Below, piece by piece: positions 17,102-26,157 of a stretch of DNA of 64,000 nt (the stretch's first letter is position 1; every line of letters begins with the position of its first letter). The position numbers and the translations under genes are program-made. Below the pieces are notes generated by a model. That model worked only from the letters and a program-made list of their open reading frames with translations, made no database searches and was not told the DNA's origin. The DNA is from Puniceicoccaceae bacterium Marseille-Q1082 (GTDB lineage: Bacteria > Verrucomicrobiota > Verrucomicrobiia > Opitutales > Intestinicryptomonadaceae). Where the stretch lies: the NCBI GenBank assembly GCA_904424815.1, contig CAJGBI010000001.1, positions 1,569,671 to 1,633,670 on the forward strand, read 5' to 3'.

Positions 17102-19338
17102 CAGCGGCGCTCCCCGAGCTTAAATTTGGATATTTCCGCCTCGAGGGAGGCCATTGCCTCGCGCATCTGCGAGCGGCTGTCCGAAACCTGTCTGAGCAGC
17201 GCGCCCGCCTGCCGCACCCCGTCGTTGAGCGAGCTCATCGCCTCGCTTATCTGCGACACCCCCGCCGTCTGGGAGTTCATGCCCTCTGTGAGGCTTTCGA
17301 GCTGCGGGGCTATGGACTGCATTTTGGTGATGATTGTGTCCATGCCGCCGATAATCCGCTCGACGTCGGACACGCCCATGCGCACGTCCTCTGCGAACTT
17401 GTCCATTTCAGACACGCCCGCGGCCACCGCGTTCTGCATGTCCCTGACGATTGTCTCGATGTCGCTCGTTGCGAGGGCGGTCTGGTCGGCGAGCCTGCCT
17501 ATTTCGCGCGCAACCACCGAGAATCCGAGCCCGTAGGCGCCCGCCTTTTCCGCCTCTATGGAGGCGTTGAGCGACAGCATGTTTGTCTCGTCCGCGACTT
17601 TTGAAATTGCCACGACCACCGCATTTATATTGTTGGCCCTCTCGTTTATTATCGCGAGCCTCTTTGCTATCGACGACGTGCTCGCCGAAAGCGTCTGCAT
17701 CGTCTTTTCGACAGCGGAGAGCTGCGCCCTGCCGTCCTCGGCGGTCTCCGAGCTCTTGGAAGCCCCGTCGTACAGCGTTTCCACGGTTTTGGCGAGCTCC
17801 GCGCTCGTGGAGGTTATCTGCTTCACGGCGGCGGAAATCTCGCCCGTGGAGGAGCAGAAATTCTGTATGCTCTCCTCGTACTCGGCGGAAGCCTTGTCCA
17901 CGCTCGACGAATACGCCGAAAGCCTGCGCGCCGAATGCGAGACCCCCGAGACGAGCGATCTCAGGTTTGAGACCATGTGCGACATGGACGTCATGAGCCT
18001 GCGCGTCTCGTCGGAAGAGTTTTCGGACGATGGAATTTCGAGGTCGAGCCTTCCGGCGGCGATTTCCTCGGCGACTTCGCCGGCTTTTGTCACCCTCGAA
18101 AGCGTCCTTCCGGAGAGCGCGAGGGCGGCTATCATCGCGAGCGTAAAAACCCCGAGCCCCGCCATTTCGCCCGCTATCGCCGAATACGCCGGAGCCATCA
18201 GCTCGGAGCGCGGCGCAATCTGGACCATCACCCAGTTGCCCGGGCGTATCACGGCGTGGGCGACGCAATAGACCTTTCCGCTCTGCGGGTCGGTAAAATA
18301 CGCCGCCTGCCGGCCCCCGCCCGCCTCCATCGAGCTCTTGGACATCTCAACCGCCGACCTCAACAGGTCGCGGTATACCGTGCCGTATTTGGAGAGGTCG
18401 CCCCTTGCGGCGCCCGACGGGTCGCGCGCAAACTGCCCGTCCCTCGAGCGCAAAAGCCCCATGACGAACGCGCCGTTTTCGTCGGTGTAGAGGTCGTCTA
18501 TGTGGGCGGTGCGCAGGGCGCTGTTTTTCGTCGCGGCGATTATCCGCGACTGAGAGCTTATCAGAAAAATCTCGCTTCCCGGAAACGTTTTGAGCGACGA
18601 CACCAAATCCGAAATCCTGGCGAGGTCGCGGTCGAACGCCATCTGGCCGGAAAAATTGCCCTCGAACATTATCGGGGCGGAGTATTCCACCATCAGCGTC
18701 CTGTTGTTGTAAAGATACGGCTCGGTGATGACGTAGCCCTCCTTGTCGCCCGACTCTATCTTCTTTTTCAGGCCGGCGTAGTACATGGAAGTTTCCATGT
18801 CGCGCAGCGGCTCTATTGAAAGATCCGACGCCTCTGACCTGTTCCAGTAGGCGAGAAACCTTCCGCCCTCCGTCCTGCCGAGCCACTCGTCCACCGTGAC
18901 CTTTGTCGGGTTTACCCTGAGCCCGTACGCGTCTATGCCGCCGCCCTCGGAAATTTCCGCGGCGTCACGCATGTTTTTAAGCCCCCTCTCGGTTTTGGCG
19001 TCGTTGAAATCCGCGTTGGGCTCGTACCCGACGCTCGCGCCGGCAAAAGACGGAAAAATTTCGAGGAGATCGCGGATGTACGAGACGTTTTCGGAGCGGC
19101 TTCCGAACCAAACCTCGCCCGCGGCGGCCGCCGCCCGCGCTATCGAAACCCCCTGGACGTTTTCTTTCGAGACCTGCTCTGCCGCAAGCCTCGTGTCCGC
19201 GATAAACTTCGCCTCCGACAGCGACTTGAACGCCGAATAGTTGTCGATGCAGTTGAACGCCGTCATCGCCAGATCCGCGAGGAAAATCGGCAGAACCACA
19301 AAAACCAGTATTTTCGTCCTTATCTTCATATTCGCCAT
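17101..19338 (-). CDS. wspA: Methyl-accepting chemotaxis receptor, WspA type
   Basis: The 745 residues include a membrane segment at about 10-30, a large periplasmic Cache-type sensor (about 35-385) with the strand YVITEPYLYNNRTLMVEYSA, and a second membrane segment at about 393-415 (MAGLGVFTLAMIAALALSG). A HAMP domain follows, then the signalling coiled coil. The hairpin tip reads VADETNMLSLNASIEAEKAG, and IGRLADQTALATSDIE follows. That WspA-like stretch separates it from typical flagellar receptors. No C-terminal CheR-docking pentapeptide is present. As first gene of the operon it probably senses envelope or surface cues; the ligand is unknown. Confidence 0.93.
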   Translation of the reverse strand: MANMKIRTKILVFVVLPIFLADLAMTAFNCIDNYSAFKSLSEAKFIADTRLAAEQVSKENVQGVSIARAAAAAGEVWFGSRSENVSYIRDLLEIFPSFAGASVGYEPNADFNDAKTERGLKNMRDAAEISEGGGIDAYGLRVNPTKVTVDEWLGRTEGGRFLAYWNRSEASDLSIEPLRDMETSMYYAGLKKKIESGDKEGYVITEPYLYNNRTLMVEYSAPIMFEGNFSGQMAFDRDLARISDLVSSLKTFPGSEIFLISSQSRIIAATKNSALRTAHIDDLYTDENGAFVMGLLRSRDGQFARDPSGAARGDLSKYGTVYRDLLRSAVEMSKSSMEAGGGRQAAYFTDPQSGKVYCVAHAVIRPGNWVMVQIAPRSELMAPAYSAIAGEMAGLGVFTLAMIAALALSGRTLSRVTKAGEVAEEIAAGRLDLEIPSSENSSDETRRLMTSMSHMVSNLRSLVSGVSHSARRLSAYSSSVDKASAEYEESIQNFCSSTGEISAAVKQITSTSAELAKTVETLYDGASKSSETAEDGRAQLSAVEKTMQTLSASTSSIAKRLAIINERANNINAVVVAISKVADETNMLSLNASIEAEKAGAYGLGFSVVAREIGRLADQTALATSDIETIVRDMQNAVAAGVSEMDKFAEDVRMGVSDVERIIGGMDTIITKMQSIAPQLESLTEGMNSQTAGVSQISEAMSSLNDGVRQAGALLRQVSDSRSQMREAMASLEAEISKFKLGERR

Positions 19339-19465
19339 GCGCGGGAGGAAACTGCCGGCGGAATCCCCCGCGCGCGCCGCCTCCGTTTATTTCGCGCTTA
19401 AATCTAATTCCGAGCCCGCGCCTTGCAAGATTTTTCGCAGGCGGGGAAAGCCGCCAAAAGCGCGT

Positions 19466-20419
19466 TCAGCGCCGCCAGCCGGCGGCGGCTTTTTTCCAGT
19501 CCGAAAAGTACCCCTCGTAGTCCGGGCGCCTGGGCTTTTTGATTTTTGCCGCGATTTCGTCGAGCGACGGGCACTTTGCGTCGAATCCCCCCTCCGGTAT
19601 GTCGATTTTCGCGAGCCACGCGACGGCGTTGAGGACGAGCTTCCGGAAGTCGGGGTGGGCGAGGGTCCAAACCGCGTGCCCGCCCGTGCAGCCGAAGCCG
19701 CGCGTGGAATTCGGGTTTTCGCAGAGCCAGAAAATCGCCTCCTCCCTGCCGAGGTTTTTGCGCACGAACTCGTTGCCGGAATTCGGCCCGAACCTGCGCT
19801 TGCGCACCTTGTCGGGCGGAACGACGACCGCGAGGTTCGTTATCTTCTGCCCGGGGTTTTCGGAAAACTTCATGTTGAAATGCCATTCGTCGTAAATCTC
19901 GAACGGGCGGACGCCGCGCGCTGCGTCGCAGTCGGCGAACTTTTCAAACTTGGCGTCGTAGTACGGGTTTACCGACCAGTGCGTCTGGTAGTGGCCGCCT
20001 ATGAGAGAGTCGAGGATCGCGGCGTTTTGCGCGCCGCCCTCGCCGTCGCCGAACATCAGCGCGTAGTGGAACACCCCGAAGGACGCGCCCTCGTCGTTCA
20101 GGCTTTTAAGGTACTCCATTTTGCCCTTCAGGGGGTGTGACGCCTCGCCCTCCCCGAACACGACGACGGCGTCGCTGCCGGCAGCCTCCTCTATTTTTCC
20201 GCCGGCCGCGAGGTTTACGAACTTCACGTCCGCCTTTCCCGCAAGCGCCTCGCGGAGCATTCCGGAGACGAGCTCTCCCATTATTTCGTTTTCGTGGTCC
20301 CCCCAATAATGGACGGAACCGCCGGAAACCACGGATATTTTTTTCTTCGGCGCCGGCGCGCACGCGCACAGCGCGGCGCAGGCCAGAAGACAGGCGGCGA
20401 ACTTTGCAAAAAATTTCAT
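19466..20419 (-). CDS. ThuA-like domain lipoprotein
   Basis: The 317-residue protein starts at ATG 20419 with a lipoprotein signal (MKFFAKFAACLLACAALCAC). The rest fits a ThuA-like, class I glutamine-amidotransferase-fold domain. It shows KISVVSGGSVHYWGDHENEI, GSDAVVVFGEGEASH, EIYDEWHFNMKFSENPGQKI, and near the end GGHAVWTLAHPDFRKLVLNA and KIDIPEGGFD. Such proteins are common in Planctomycetes and Verrucomicrobia and often accompany sugar catabolism, but their activity is mostly undefined. The frame is open upstream, but that part lacks a signal peptide. It stands 127 bp upstream of the Wsp operon and may be transcribed with it. Confidence 0.85.
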   Translation of the reverse strand: MKFFAKFAACLLACAALCACAPAPKKKISVVSGGSVHYWGDHENEIMGELVSGMLREALAGKADVKFVNLAAGGKIEEAAGSDAVVVFGEGEASHPLKGKMEYLKSLNDEGASFGVFHYALMFGDGEGGAQNAAILDSLIGGHYQTHWSVNPYYDAKFEKFADCDAARGVRPFEIYDEWHFNMKFSENPGQKITNLAVVVPPDKVRKRRFGPNSGNEFVRKNLGREEAIFWLCENPNSTRGFGCTGGHAVWTLAHPDFRKLVLNAVAWLAKIDIPEGGFDAKCPSLDEIAAKIKKPRRPDYEGYFSDWKKAAAGWRR

Positions 20420-20515
20420 AGGAATGTTTTGAATTTTCCCGAACCGGCGCGCGTTTGCGAGAAAATTTCTCGAAAAAAACGCGCCCGCGGCTGCTGGAAG
20501 AAAACCGAAATTTCG

Positions 20516-20545
20516 TTGCCATTTGCGGGCGGCGCGCTCTATTAT
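20516..20545 (+). promoter_or_regulatory. Predicted trkA promoter
   Basis: TTGCCA (20516-20521), an 18-base spacer and TATTAT (20540-20545) stand just upstream of trkA. Transcription would start about seven bases later, only about four bases before the ATG at 20556, suggesting a leaderless or nearly leaderless mRNA. Confidence 0.45.
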
Positions 20546-20555
20546 GGGCGCGCTT

Positions 20556-21905
20556 ATGAAAATCATAGTAGCAGGCGCCGGCGACGTCGGGCATTACCTA
20601 TGCCAGGTTTTGAGCGAGGACGGGCACGCCGTCACGCTGATAGAGTCGGAGGACTCGACCGCCGACGAAGTAGAGGAGCGCCTCGACGTGCGCGTGGTGC
20701 GCGGCAACGGGGCGTCCGCCCTGTGCCTCTCAAAGGCGGGGGTTGAGTCGTGCGACTTCTTCATGGCGATGACCGCCCACGACCAGCTCAACATCGTCGC
20801 GTGCTCGCTTGCCGCAAGCCTCGGCGCAAAGACCACAATCGCGAGGGTGCACGACCAGGTGTACGCCGACGCGTCGGTTGTAAACTACCAAAAGCACTTC
20901 AACATAGGCGTTCTCATAAATCCGGAGGCGCTGACGGCGGTCGAGCTCGCAAAGCATGTGCGCAATCCGGAGAGAATGGCGTTCGAGGACTTCGCGAGGG
21001 GAGAGATAGAGCTTCAGGAAATGGAGATTTCGCCCGACGCGAAGGCGGCGGGCGTCGCCCTGAAAGACCTGTCGCTCGACGCGGGGATAAGGATAGGGTA
21101 TGTCGAGCGCGCGGGCGAGCTCATAGTGCCGCGCGCCGACACCGTATTGCGCGCCGGAGACAAGGCCACGGTGATAGGCACCCCCGAGACGCTCCTGAAA
21201 TGCCGCAGGATATTTTCGAGCATTTCCCCGAGCTCGCGCAGGATAGTCCTGTACGGCGCGACTGAAACCGCGGTCTCCGTGATAAGGCGCCTGAGCGACC
21301 GCCGCTTCAAAATCCGCGTGATAGAGCCAGACATCGAAAAGTGCAAGGACATCGCCGAGGCGTTCCCGAGCGTGACCGTTATAAACGGCAGCGCGACGAG
21401 CCTGCGCCTGCTCGAGGAGGAGCAGATAGGCGACGCCGACTATTTCATGGCGTGCACAAAGGACGACGAGGAAAACGTCATGACGTGCCTGCAAGCCAAA
21501 AAGCTCGGGGTCGCGCACGTGGAGCTCGTAATAAACAAGCCGGACTACGAGCAGGTTTTGCAGAACATAAGCGGCTTTCTGAACTTCGAGTCGATAGTCT
21601 CCCCCAGGAGGGTGACGGTTTCGGAAATAAAAAAGCTCGTCACCGACAAAAACTATTCCGTCATAGGTTCGCTGCGCGGGGGATCGATAGAGTTTGTGGA
21701 GCTGAAAGTCGGCGCGGGCTCCCCCGCCGTGGGGCGCCCATTGCGCGACCTCCGGCTGCCGCCCGCGTGCATCGTTGCCGCAATAGTGAACGGCTCCGGC
21801 GCGAAAGTCCCGGGGGCGGCGGACTCCGTGTCCGCCGACGACAGGCTCGTCGTAATTCTCGAAAAGCAGATGGCTCCAGAAGTCGTCAAAATGTTCGTGA
21901 AATAG
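20556..21905 (+). CDS. trkA: Trk potassium uptake system regulatory NAD-binding protein TrkA
   Basis: TrkA is the cytoplasmic gating ring of the Trk K+ channel. The 449 residues hold two RCK modules. The first Rossmann fold is MKIIVAGAGDVGHYLCQVL with TLIESEDSTADE. The second starts near residue 229 with RRIVLYGATETAVSVIRRLS and IRVIEPDIEKCK. Each is followed by a TrkA-C domain (GVALKDLSLDAGIRIGYVER and GRPLRDLRLPPACIVAAIV). ATG 20556 is preferred over an upstream in-frame ATG because the Rossmann fold begins there. trkH follows after four bases. Confidence 0.96.
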   Translation: MKIIVAGAGDVGHYLCQVLSEDGHAVTLIESEDSTADEVEERLDVRVVRGNGASALCLSKAGVESCDFFMAMTAHDQLNIVACSLAASLGAKTTIARVHDQVYADASVVNYQKHFNIGVLINPEALTAVELAKHVRNPERMAFEDFARGEIELQEMEISPDAKAAGVALKDLSLDAGIRIGYVERAGELIVPRADTVLRAGDKATVIGTPETLLKCRRIFSSISPSSRRIVLYGATETAVSVIRRLSDRRFKIRVIEPDIEKCKDIAEAFPSVTVINGSATSLRLLEEEQIGDADYFMACTKDDEENVMTCLQAKKLGVAHVELVINKPDYEQVLQNISGFLNFESIVSPRRVTVSEIKKLVTDKNYSVIGSLRGGSIEFVELKVGAGSPAVGRPLRDLRLPPACIVAAIVNGSGAKVPGAADSVSADDRLVVILEKQMAPEVVKMFVK

Positions 21906-21909
21906 CCGA

Positions 21910-23391
21910 ATGAATTACCCCGTCATACTGAAAATCCTTTCGATGCTCTTCGCGATAATGGCGCTGGCGTTTTCGCTGTGCGCGGGGGTGTCGGTTTTCT
22001 ACTATTCCGAATCCCCCCTCGAGGGAGAAGCTCTTCCTGCGTGGATTTCCATAGTCGCCCTTTCGATATTGCTTGCCTTCGCTTTCTTCCTTCCGAGCCG
22101 CACTGCCTCCGGAAAACTCTTCAAAAAAGAAGCCATGTGCATAGTGGGCACGGGATGGGTCCTCGCCTCCCTCCTGGGAACCGTCCCGTATGTAATGATT
22201 TTGGACGTTTCGTTCGCCGACGCCTTCTTCGAATCGTCGAGCGGCCTCACGACGACCGGCGCGTCCGTATTTGGAGATTTTTCAGACTTTCCGCGCAGCC
22301 TGATGTTTTGGAGGTGCCTATCCCACTGGATCGGCGGGCTGGGAGTGGTAATGTTTTTCGTGGCGATATTGTCATTTTTGGGCTCGGACGGCAGAATACT
22401 CTATTCGCGCGAAACAAGCGCGGATTCGGGGGGAGGGGTTGAAACCGAAAGAATACAATCGATAGCGCTAAAAATAATAGGGCTTTATCTGTCGATTTCC
22501 GCGATATGCGCGATAAGTTTTAAGCTGTGCTCCATGACATGGTACGACGCCATATGCCATATGTTCTCCACCGTCTCTACCGGCGGATTCAGCGTCTACG
22601 AAAACAGCATTTCCCACTACGACAACCTGGCGGTTTATTGGGTCGTCGCCTTGTTTATGTTTATAGGCGGCGTGGGATTTTCCACAATAATATTTCTGGC
22701 TTCCGGAAAATTCCATCGGGCGATGCAAAATACGGAATTAAAAGTCTATGTAGGAATCCTTCTGCTATCTGGATTCTCCATGGCGATTTTCGTATACGCC
22801 GATCCCGACAATTCAAAAACCCTCTGGGAAACGATTACGCACAGCATATTCAATTCGGTCTCCGTAATGACTACCACGGGTTTCATGTCGGAAGACTACC
22901 AGAAATGGCCGCCGATAACGCATTCGGTTTTTCTCGCGCTTATGATAATTGGAGGATGTTCCGGCTCAACCTCGGGAGGCATAAAAGTCTCGCGCCTTAT
23001 ACTCGCGTACGCGCTTTGCAAAAATCATCTCGAGAAATCTTTCAGGCCCAGAGTGGTAAGGCCCGTCAAAATAAACGGCAAAATCGTCGGAGAAAAAGAG
23101 GCTGCCGACGCGCTTTCATACATAGTTATGTACTCGCTAATAGCTCTCGCGTCCATACAGATTTTATCGTTTTTGGAGCCCAATCTGAAATTGTCGGAAT
23201 CAATAAGCGCGACTCTTACGCTCATAGGAAACGCCGGCCCGGGGTTCGACAGGGTCGGCCCCGCCGAAAACTACGGCTTTATGAACGGGGCGTCGAAAAT
23301 ATTTTTGGGGGTCCTGATGATAATGGGGCGTCTGGAATTCTACGCGATACTCGCGCTGTTTATGCCGTCCCTCTGGAAAAAATTTCAATGA
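21910..23391 (+). CDS. trkH: Trk potassium uptake channel subunit TrkH
   Basis: The 493-residue membrane protein is the ion-conducting subunit of the Trk system. The four pore-loop filters can be read: SSGLTTTGASVFG near residue 110, TVSTGGFSVYENS near 220, SVMTTTGFMSEDY near 320 and TLIGNAGPGFDRVGP near 440. Each holds the expected glycine. The intramembrane gate region has GGCSGSTSGGIKVSR. It lies four bases after trkA, and its TGA overlaps the pdxJ start (ATGA at 23388), so the K+ system is coupled to the vitamin B6 gene. Confidence 0.96.
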   Translation: MNYPVILKILSMLFAIMALAFSLCAGVSVFYYSESPLEGEALPAWISIVALSILLAFAFFLPSRTASGKLFKKEAMCIVGTGWVLASLLGTVPYVMILDVSFADAFFESSSGLTTTGASVFGDFSDFPRSLMFWRCLSHWIGGLGVVMFFVAILSFLGSDGRILYSRETSADSGGGVETERIQSIALKIIGLYLSISAICAISFKLCSMTWYDAICHMFSTVSTGGFSVYENSISHYDNLAVYWVVALFMFIGGVGFSTIIFLASGKFHRAMQNTELKVYVGILLLSGFSMAIFVYADPDNSKTLWETITHSIFNSVSVMTTTGFMSEDYQKWPPITHSVFLALMIIGGCSGSTSGGIKVSRLILAYALCKNHLEKSFRPRVVRPVKINGKIVGEKEAADALSYIVMYSLIALASIQILSFLEPNLKLSESISATLTLIGNAGPGFDRVGPAENYGFMNGASKIFLGVLMIMGRLEFYAILALFMPSLWKKFQ

Positions 23392-24155
23392 CCGCAAACA
23401 TGACGAAACTCGGCGTGAACATAGACCACTCCGCGACGCTAAGGCAGGCCCGCTACCGCGGGACGCCCGCGGATTCGAAAATAATAGTGGAACCCGACCC
23501 TGCGGAAATCGCGCTCGCCGCGGAACGCGCCGGCGCGGACTCGATAACCGCCCACCTGCGCGAAGACAGGCGCCACATCCGCGACGCCGACATGTTCGCC
23601 CTGCGCGAAAGGATACGCACAAAGCTCAACATGGAAATGGCGTGTTCCGAAGGCGTGATTTCGGTCGCTTTGAAAGTCCGCCCCGACTACGTGTGCCTCG
23701 TGCCTGAAAACAGGGAAGAGGTGACGACCGAAGGTGGGCTCGACGTGGCGGGCGAAACCGAAAAGGTCGCCTCCGCGATAGCAAGGCTGTCGGCGGCGGG
23801 CGCGGTGTGCTCCGCTTTCATAGACCCCGACGAACGCCAGGTCGAAGCCGCGAAAGCCGCCGGAGCCTCCGTCGTGGAGCTCCACACGGGCGCATACGCA
23901 AACGCATGGGGAGACGCCGCCGAGACGCGCAGGCAGCTCGAAAGGCTCGCGCGGGCGGCGGAGCTCGCAAAATCCCTGGGGCTTACGGTAAACTCGGGGC
24001 ACGGGATAAACTACTCGAACATAGCCGCGCTGCTCCAAACCGCCGGCTTCAACGAGCTCAACATAGGCCACAGCATAATCTGCCGCGCGCTGCTCGTCGG
24101 GATAGAACGCGCGGTGGAAGAGATGAAGGGGCTTATCGCGAAATATGGGAAGTGA
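23388..24155 (+). CDS. pdxJ: Pyridoxine 5'-phosphate synthase
   Basis: PdxJ condenses deoxyxylulose 5-phosphate with 3-amino-2-oxopropyl phosphate to give pyridoxine 5'-phosphate. The 255 residues show the family's KLGVNIDHSATLRQAR, AGADSITAHLREDRRHIRD, NMEMACSE, CLVPENREEVTTEGGLDV, VELHTGAYA and the C-terminal NSGHGINYSN and ELNIGHSIICRALLVG. The ATG at 23388 overlaps the trkH stop; a second in-frame ATG at 23400 (MTKLGVN) is an alternative. It overlaps acpS by 11 bases; pdxJ-acpS is a widely conserved pair. Confidence 0.97.
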   Translation: MTANMTKLGVNIDHSATLRQARYRGTPADSKIIVEPDPAEIALAAERAGADSITAHLREDRRHIRDADMFALRERIRTKLNMEMACSEGVISVALKVRPDYVCLVPENREEVTTEGGLDVAGETEKVASAIARLSAAGAVCSAFIDPDERQVEAAKAAGASVVELHTGAYANAWGDAAETRRQLERLARAAELAKSLGLTVNSGHGINYSNIAALLQTAGFNELNIGHSIICRALLVGIERAVEEMKGLIAKYGK

Positions 24156-24549
24156 GCCGCAGTTTTCGGGGGAAGTCGTCGGGGTGGGAATAGACCTCGC
24201 GGACGTGGCGCGCATACGCGGGCTGCTCGAAAAGTACGGAAAATCGTTTTTAAGCAAAACCTTTGCGGACGCGGAGGCATCCCATTGCATGGCGCGCGCC
24301 AACCCCGCCGAGGCGCTAGCCGCGAGGTTTGCTGCAAAAGAGGCGGTTGCGAAGGCTCTCGGCACGGGGTTCTCCGCCGGCGTCTCCCCCAAGGGGATAG
24401 CGATAGAAAACGCGCCGTCGGGCGCGCCGCTTGCGAGGCTCGACGAAGCCGCGCAGGCGGCGATGGAAAAGATCGGCGGCAAAAGGGTTTTGGTGAGCCT
24501 CACGCACCTCAAAGACTACGCGCAGGCGGTTGCGGTCATAACGAAATAA
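24145..24549 (+). CDS. acpS: Holo-[acyl-carrier-protein] synthase
   Basis: AcpS transfers 4'-phosphopantetheine from CoA to acyl carrier protein. The 134-residue product has the Mg/CoA-binding GVGIDLADVARIRGLLEKYG and the catalytic block AARFAAKEAVAKALGTG. The closing strand reads RVLVSLTHLKDYAQAVAV, where the usual SHxxxYA pattern appears as THLKDYA. The length is normal. It overlaps the 3' end of pdxJ and is followed two bases later by the nnr gene. Confidence 0.95.
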   Translation: MGSEPQFSGEVVGVGIDLADVARIRGLLEKYGKSFLSKTFADAEASHCMARANPAEALAARFAAKEAVAKALGTGFSAGVSPKGIAIENAPSGAPLARLDEAAQAAMEKIGGKRVLVSLTHLKDYAQAVAVITK

Positions 24550-24550
24550 A

Positions 24551-26071
24551 ATGGAATGCCGCGCCCCCATAATGTCCTGCGCAGAGGCCGCCGAATTTGA
24601 AAGGCGGTTTTTCGCCCGCGGCGGATTTGGCGAGCGCGAGGCAATCCGGCGCGTCGGCCGCGGGATCGCCGAAGAGTTTTTAAGGGAGTTCGACATCGGC
24701 AATTCACCCCGCATAATCGCGATCGCCGGCGGCGGGCACAACGGCGCGGACGCAATCGCCGCCGCGTCTAAAATATGCCGGAAAATCCCGGGCGCCTCCC
24801 TCTGCGTCGCGGCCGCCCCGCGCGAAAAGCAAAGGCCCGACACATCGCTCGAGCTCGACGCCCTGCTCGCAGGCGGCGCGAAAATCGAAAAAATATTTCC
24901 GCTCTCCGAGCTTCCGAACGTCCGCGGCAAATTCGATTTGGCGATAGAGGGGCTAGTCGGTATGACTTTCCGACCGCCCGCGCGGGCGGAGCTTGGCGCG
25001 GCGATAGAGGCGGCAAACGCGCTGGACGCGCGGATAAAAATCAGCGCGGACATTCCCGCGGGGATCTCCGCCGACGCGCCGCAAGCCCCCGCCTTCCGCG
25101 CCGACGCCACATACGCCGCCGGAATCGCAAAGGACGCAATTTTCATGCCCTTCAACAGGCCGTTTGCCGGCAGAATCCGCTTTGTGGACATAGGGTTCTT
25201 CGAGGCCGGCGTTCCCGACTCCGCAAGGGCAGTCGTCCTCCCGTCGATTTCCGAACCGCTGAAAGCCCTGCGCCCCGCGCTCTCTGACAAGAGGTCCTAC
25301 GGGCACGCGTTTGTCCTCGCCGGGTCGCGGCGCTACCCGGGGGCGGCGCTCATGAACGTAAAAGCCGCGCTGCGCGGGGGCGCGGGGCTTGTGACCGCCT
25401 TCGTGCCGGAAACTTTCGCGGCGCAATTCGCCGCCGCCGAGCCCTCCGCGATCTGGGTCGGATGCCCCGAAGACGAAAACGGGGCGATAGCGCTCGAATC
25501 CTACGGGCTGATGCGCCCGCTGCTGCCGCGCGCTTCGGCGTTTCTGGCCGGAAGCGGCATGACGGGCTCCGCGGAGGCGGCGGCGCTCGTCGCCCAGATT
25601 CTGAAAGATTTTCCAAGCCTCCCCGCCGTCCTCGACGCCGACGCGATTTCCGAATCCTCCGCCTCCCTGCTGCGTTCCCGCCCTTCCCCGTCGCTCTTGA
25701 CGCCCCACGAAGGCGAATTTCTGAGGATCGCCCCCGACGCCTCGGACGAATCCCTGATTGAGGCGTCCGAAAAATTCGGGTGCGCGATCCTCCTGAAATC
25801 CTCCGCGACGCGCGCGTGCGAGCGCGGGCGGATAACCTATTCCGTCCGCGGCGGCCCCGCCCTGTCGCGCGCGGGCAGCGGGGACCTGCTCGCGGGGCTG
25901 TGCTGCTCGCTCGCGGCGTCAAAAAAATTTGAAAGCGTTTCCCTCGCCGCCCTCTGCGCCTCCGACTGGCTCGGGCGCGCCTCGGAGCTCGCCGCGAGGG
26001 ACCTCACCGAGACCGCGATGGCAACCTCCGACATAGCCGCGTACCTGCCGAAAGCTCTTTCCCGACATTAA
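24551..26071 (+). CDS. nnr: Bifunctional NAD(P)H-hydrate epimerase / ADP-dependent NAD(P)HX dehydratase
   Basis: Nnr repairs hydrated NAD(P)H. The N-terminal YjeF_N domain (about residues 1-215) has the epimerase pattern with AGGGHNGADAIA, where most members have GNNGGDG, and SADIPAGISAD with the catalytic-type Asp. The C-terminal dehydratase domain (about 230-500) has KRSYGHAFVLAGSRRYPGAA, the ADP-binding SLLTPHEGEFLRIAP and the glycine-rich SRAGSGDLLAG with its catalytic Asp. The length (506) is normal for the fused form. It is the last gene of the trkA operon; an intrinsic terminator follows at 26125. Confidence 0.93.
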   Translation: MECRAPIMSCAEAAEFERRFFARGGFGEREAIRRVGRGIAEEFLREFDIGNSPRIIAIAGGGHNGADAIAAASKICRKIPGASLCVAAAPREKQRPDTSLELDALLAGGAKIEKIFPLSELPNVRGKFDLAIEGLVGMTFRPPARAELGAAIEAANALDARIKISADIPAGISADAPQAPAFRADATYAAGIAKDAIFMPFNRPFAGRIRFVDIGFFEAGVPDSARAVVLPSISEPLKALRPALSDKRSYGHAFVLAGSRRYPGAALMNVKAALRGGAGLVTAFVPETFAAQFAAAEPSAIWVGCPEDENGAIALESYGLMRPLLPRASAFLAGSGMTGSAEAAALVAQILKDFPSLPAVLDADAISESSASLLRSRPSPSLLTPHEGEFLRIAPDASDESLIEASEKFGCAILLKSSATRACERGRITYSVRGGPALSRAGSGDLLAGLCCSLAASKKFESVSLAALCASDWLGRASELAARDLTETAMATSDIAAYLPKALSRH

Positions 26072-26124
26072 TTGGCTTGATAATCGCGCAGGCGCGGTAG
26101 AATCGTATGGAGAATAACGATTTT

Positions 26125-26151
26125 GCCCGCCGTTGCGGGCGGTTTTTTTTT
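26125..26151 (+). terminator. Intrinsic terminator between nnr and the AEC transporter gene
   Basis: GCCCGC-CGTT-GCGGGC forms a six-pair stem with a four-base loop, followed by GG and nine T residues. It lies 54 bases after the nnr stop and ends seven bases before the transporter's ATG, right against its GGAG ribosome site. It either terminates the trkA operon or, if the weak TTGATA-15-TAGAAT promoter at 26077-26103 is used, attenuates the transporter. Confidence 0.8.
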
Positions 26152-26157
26152 GGAGAA

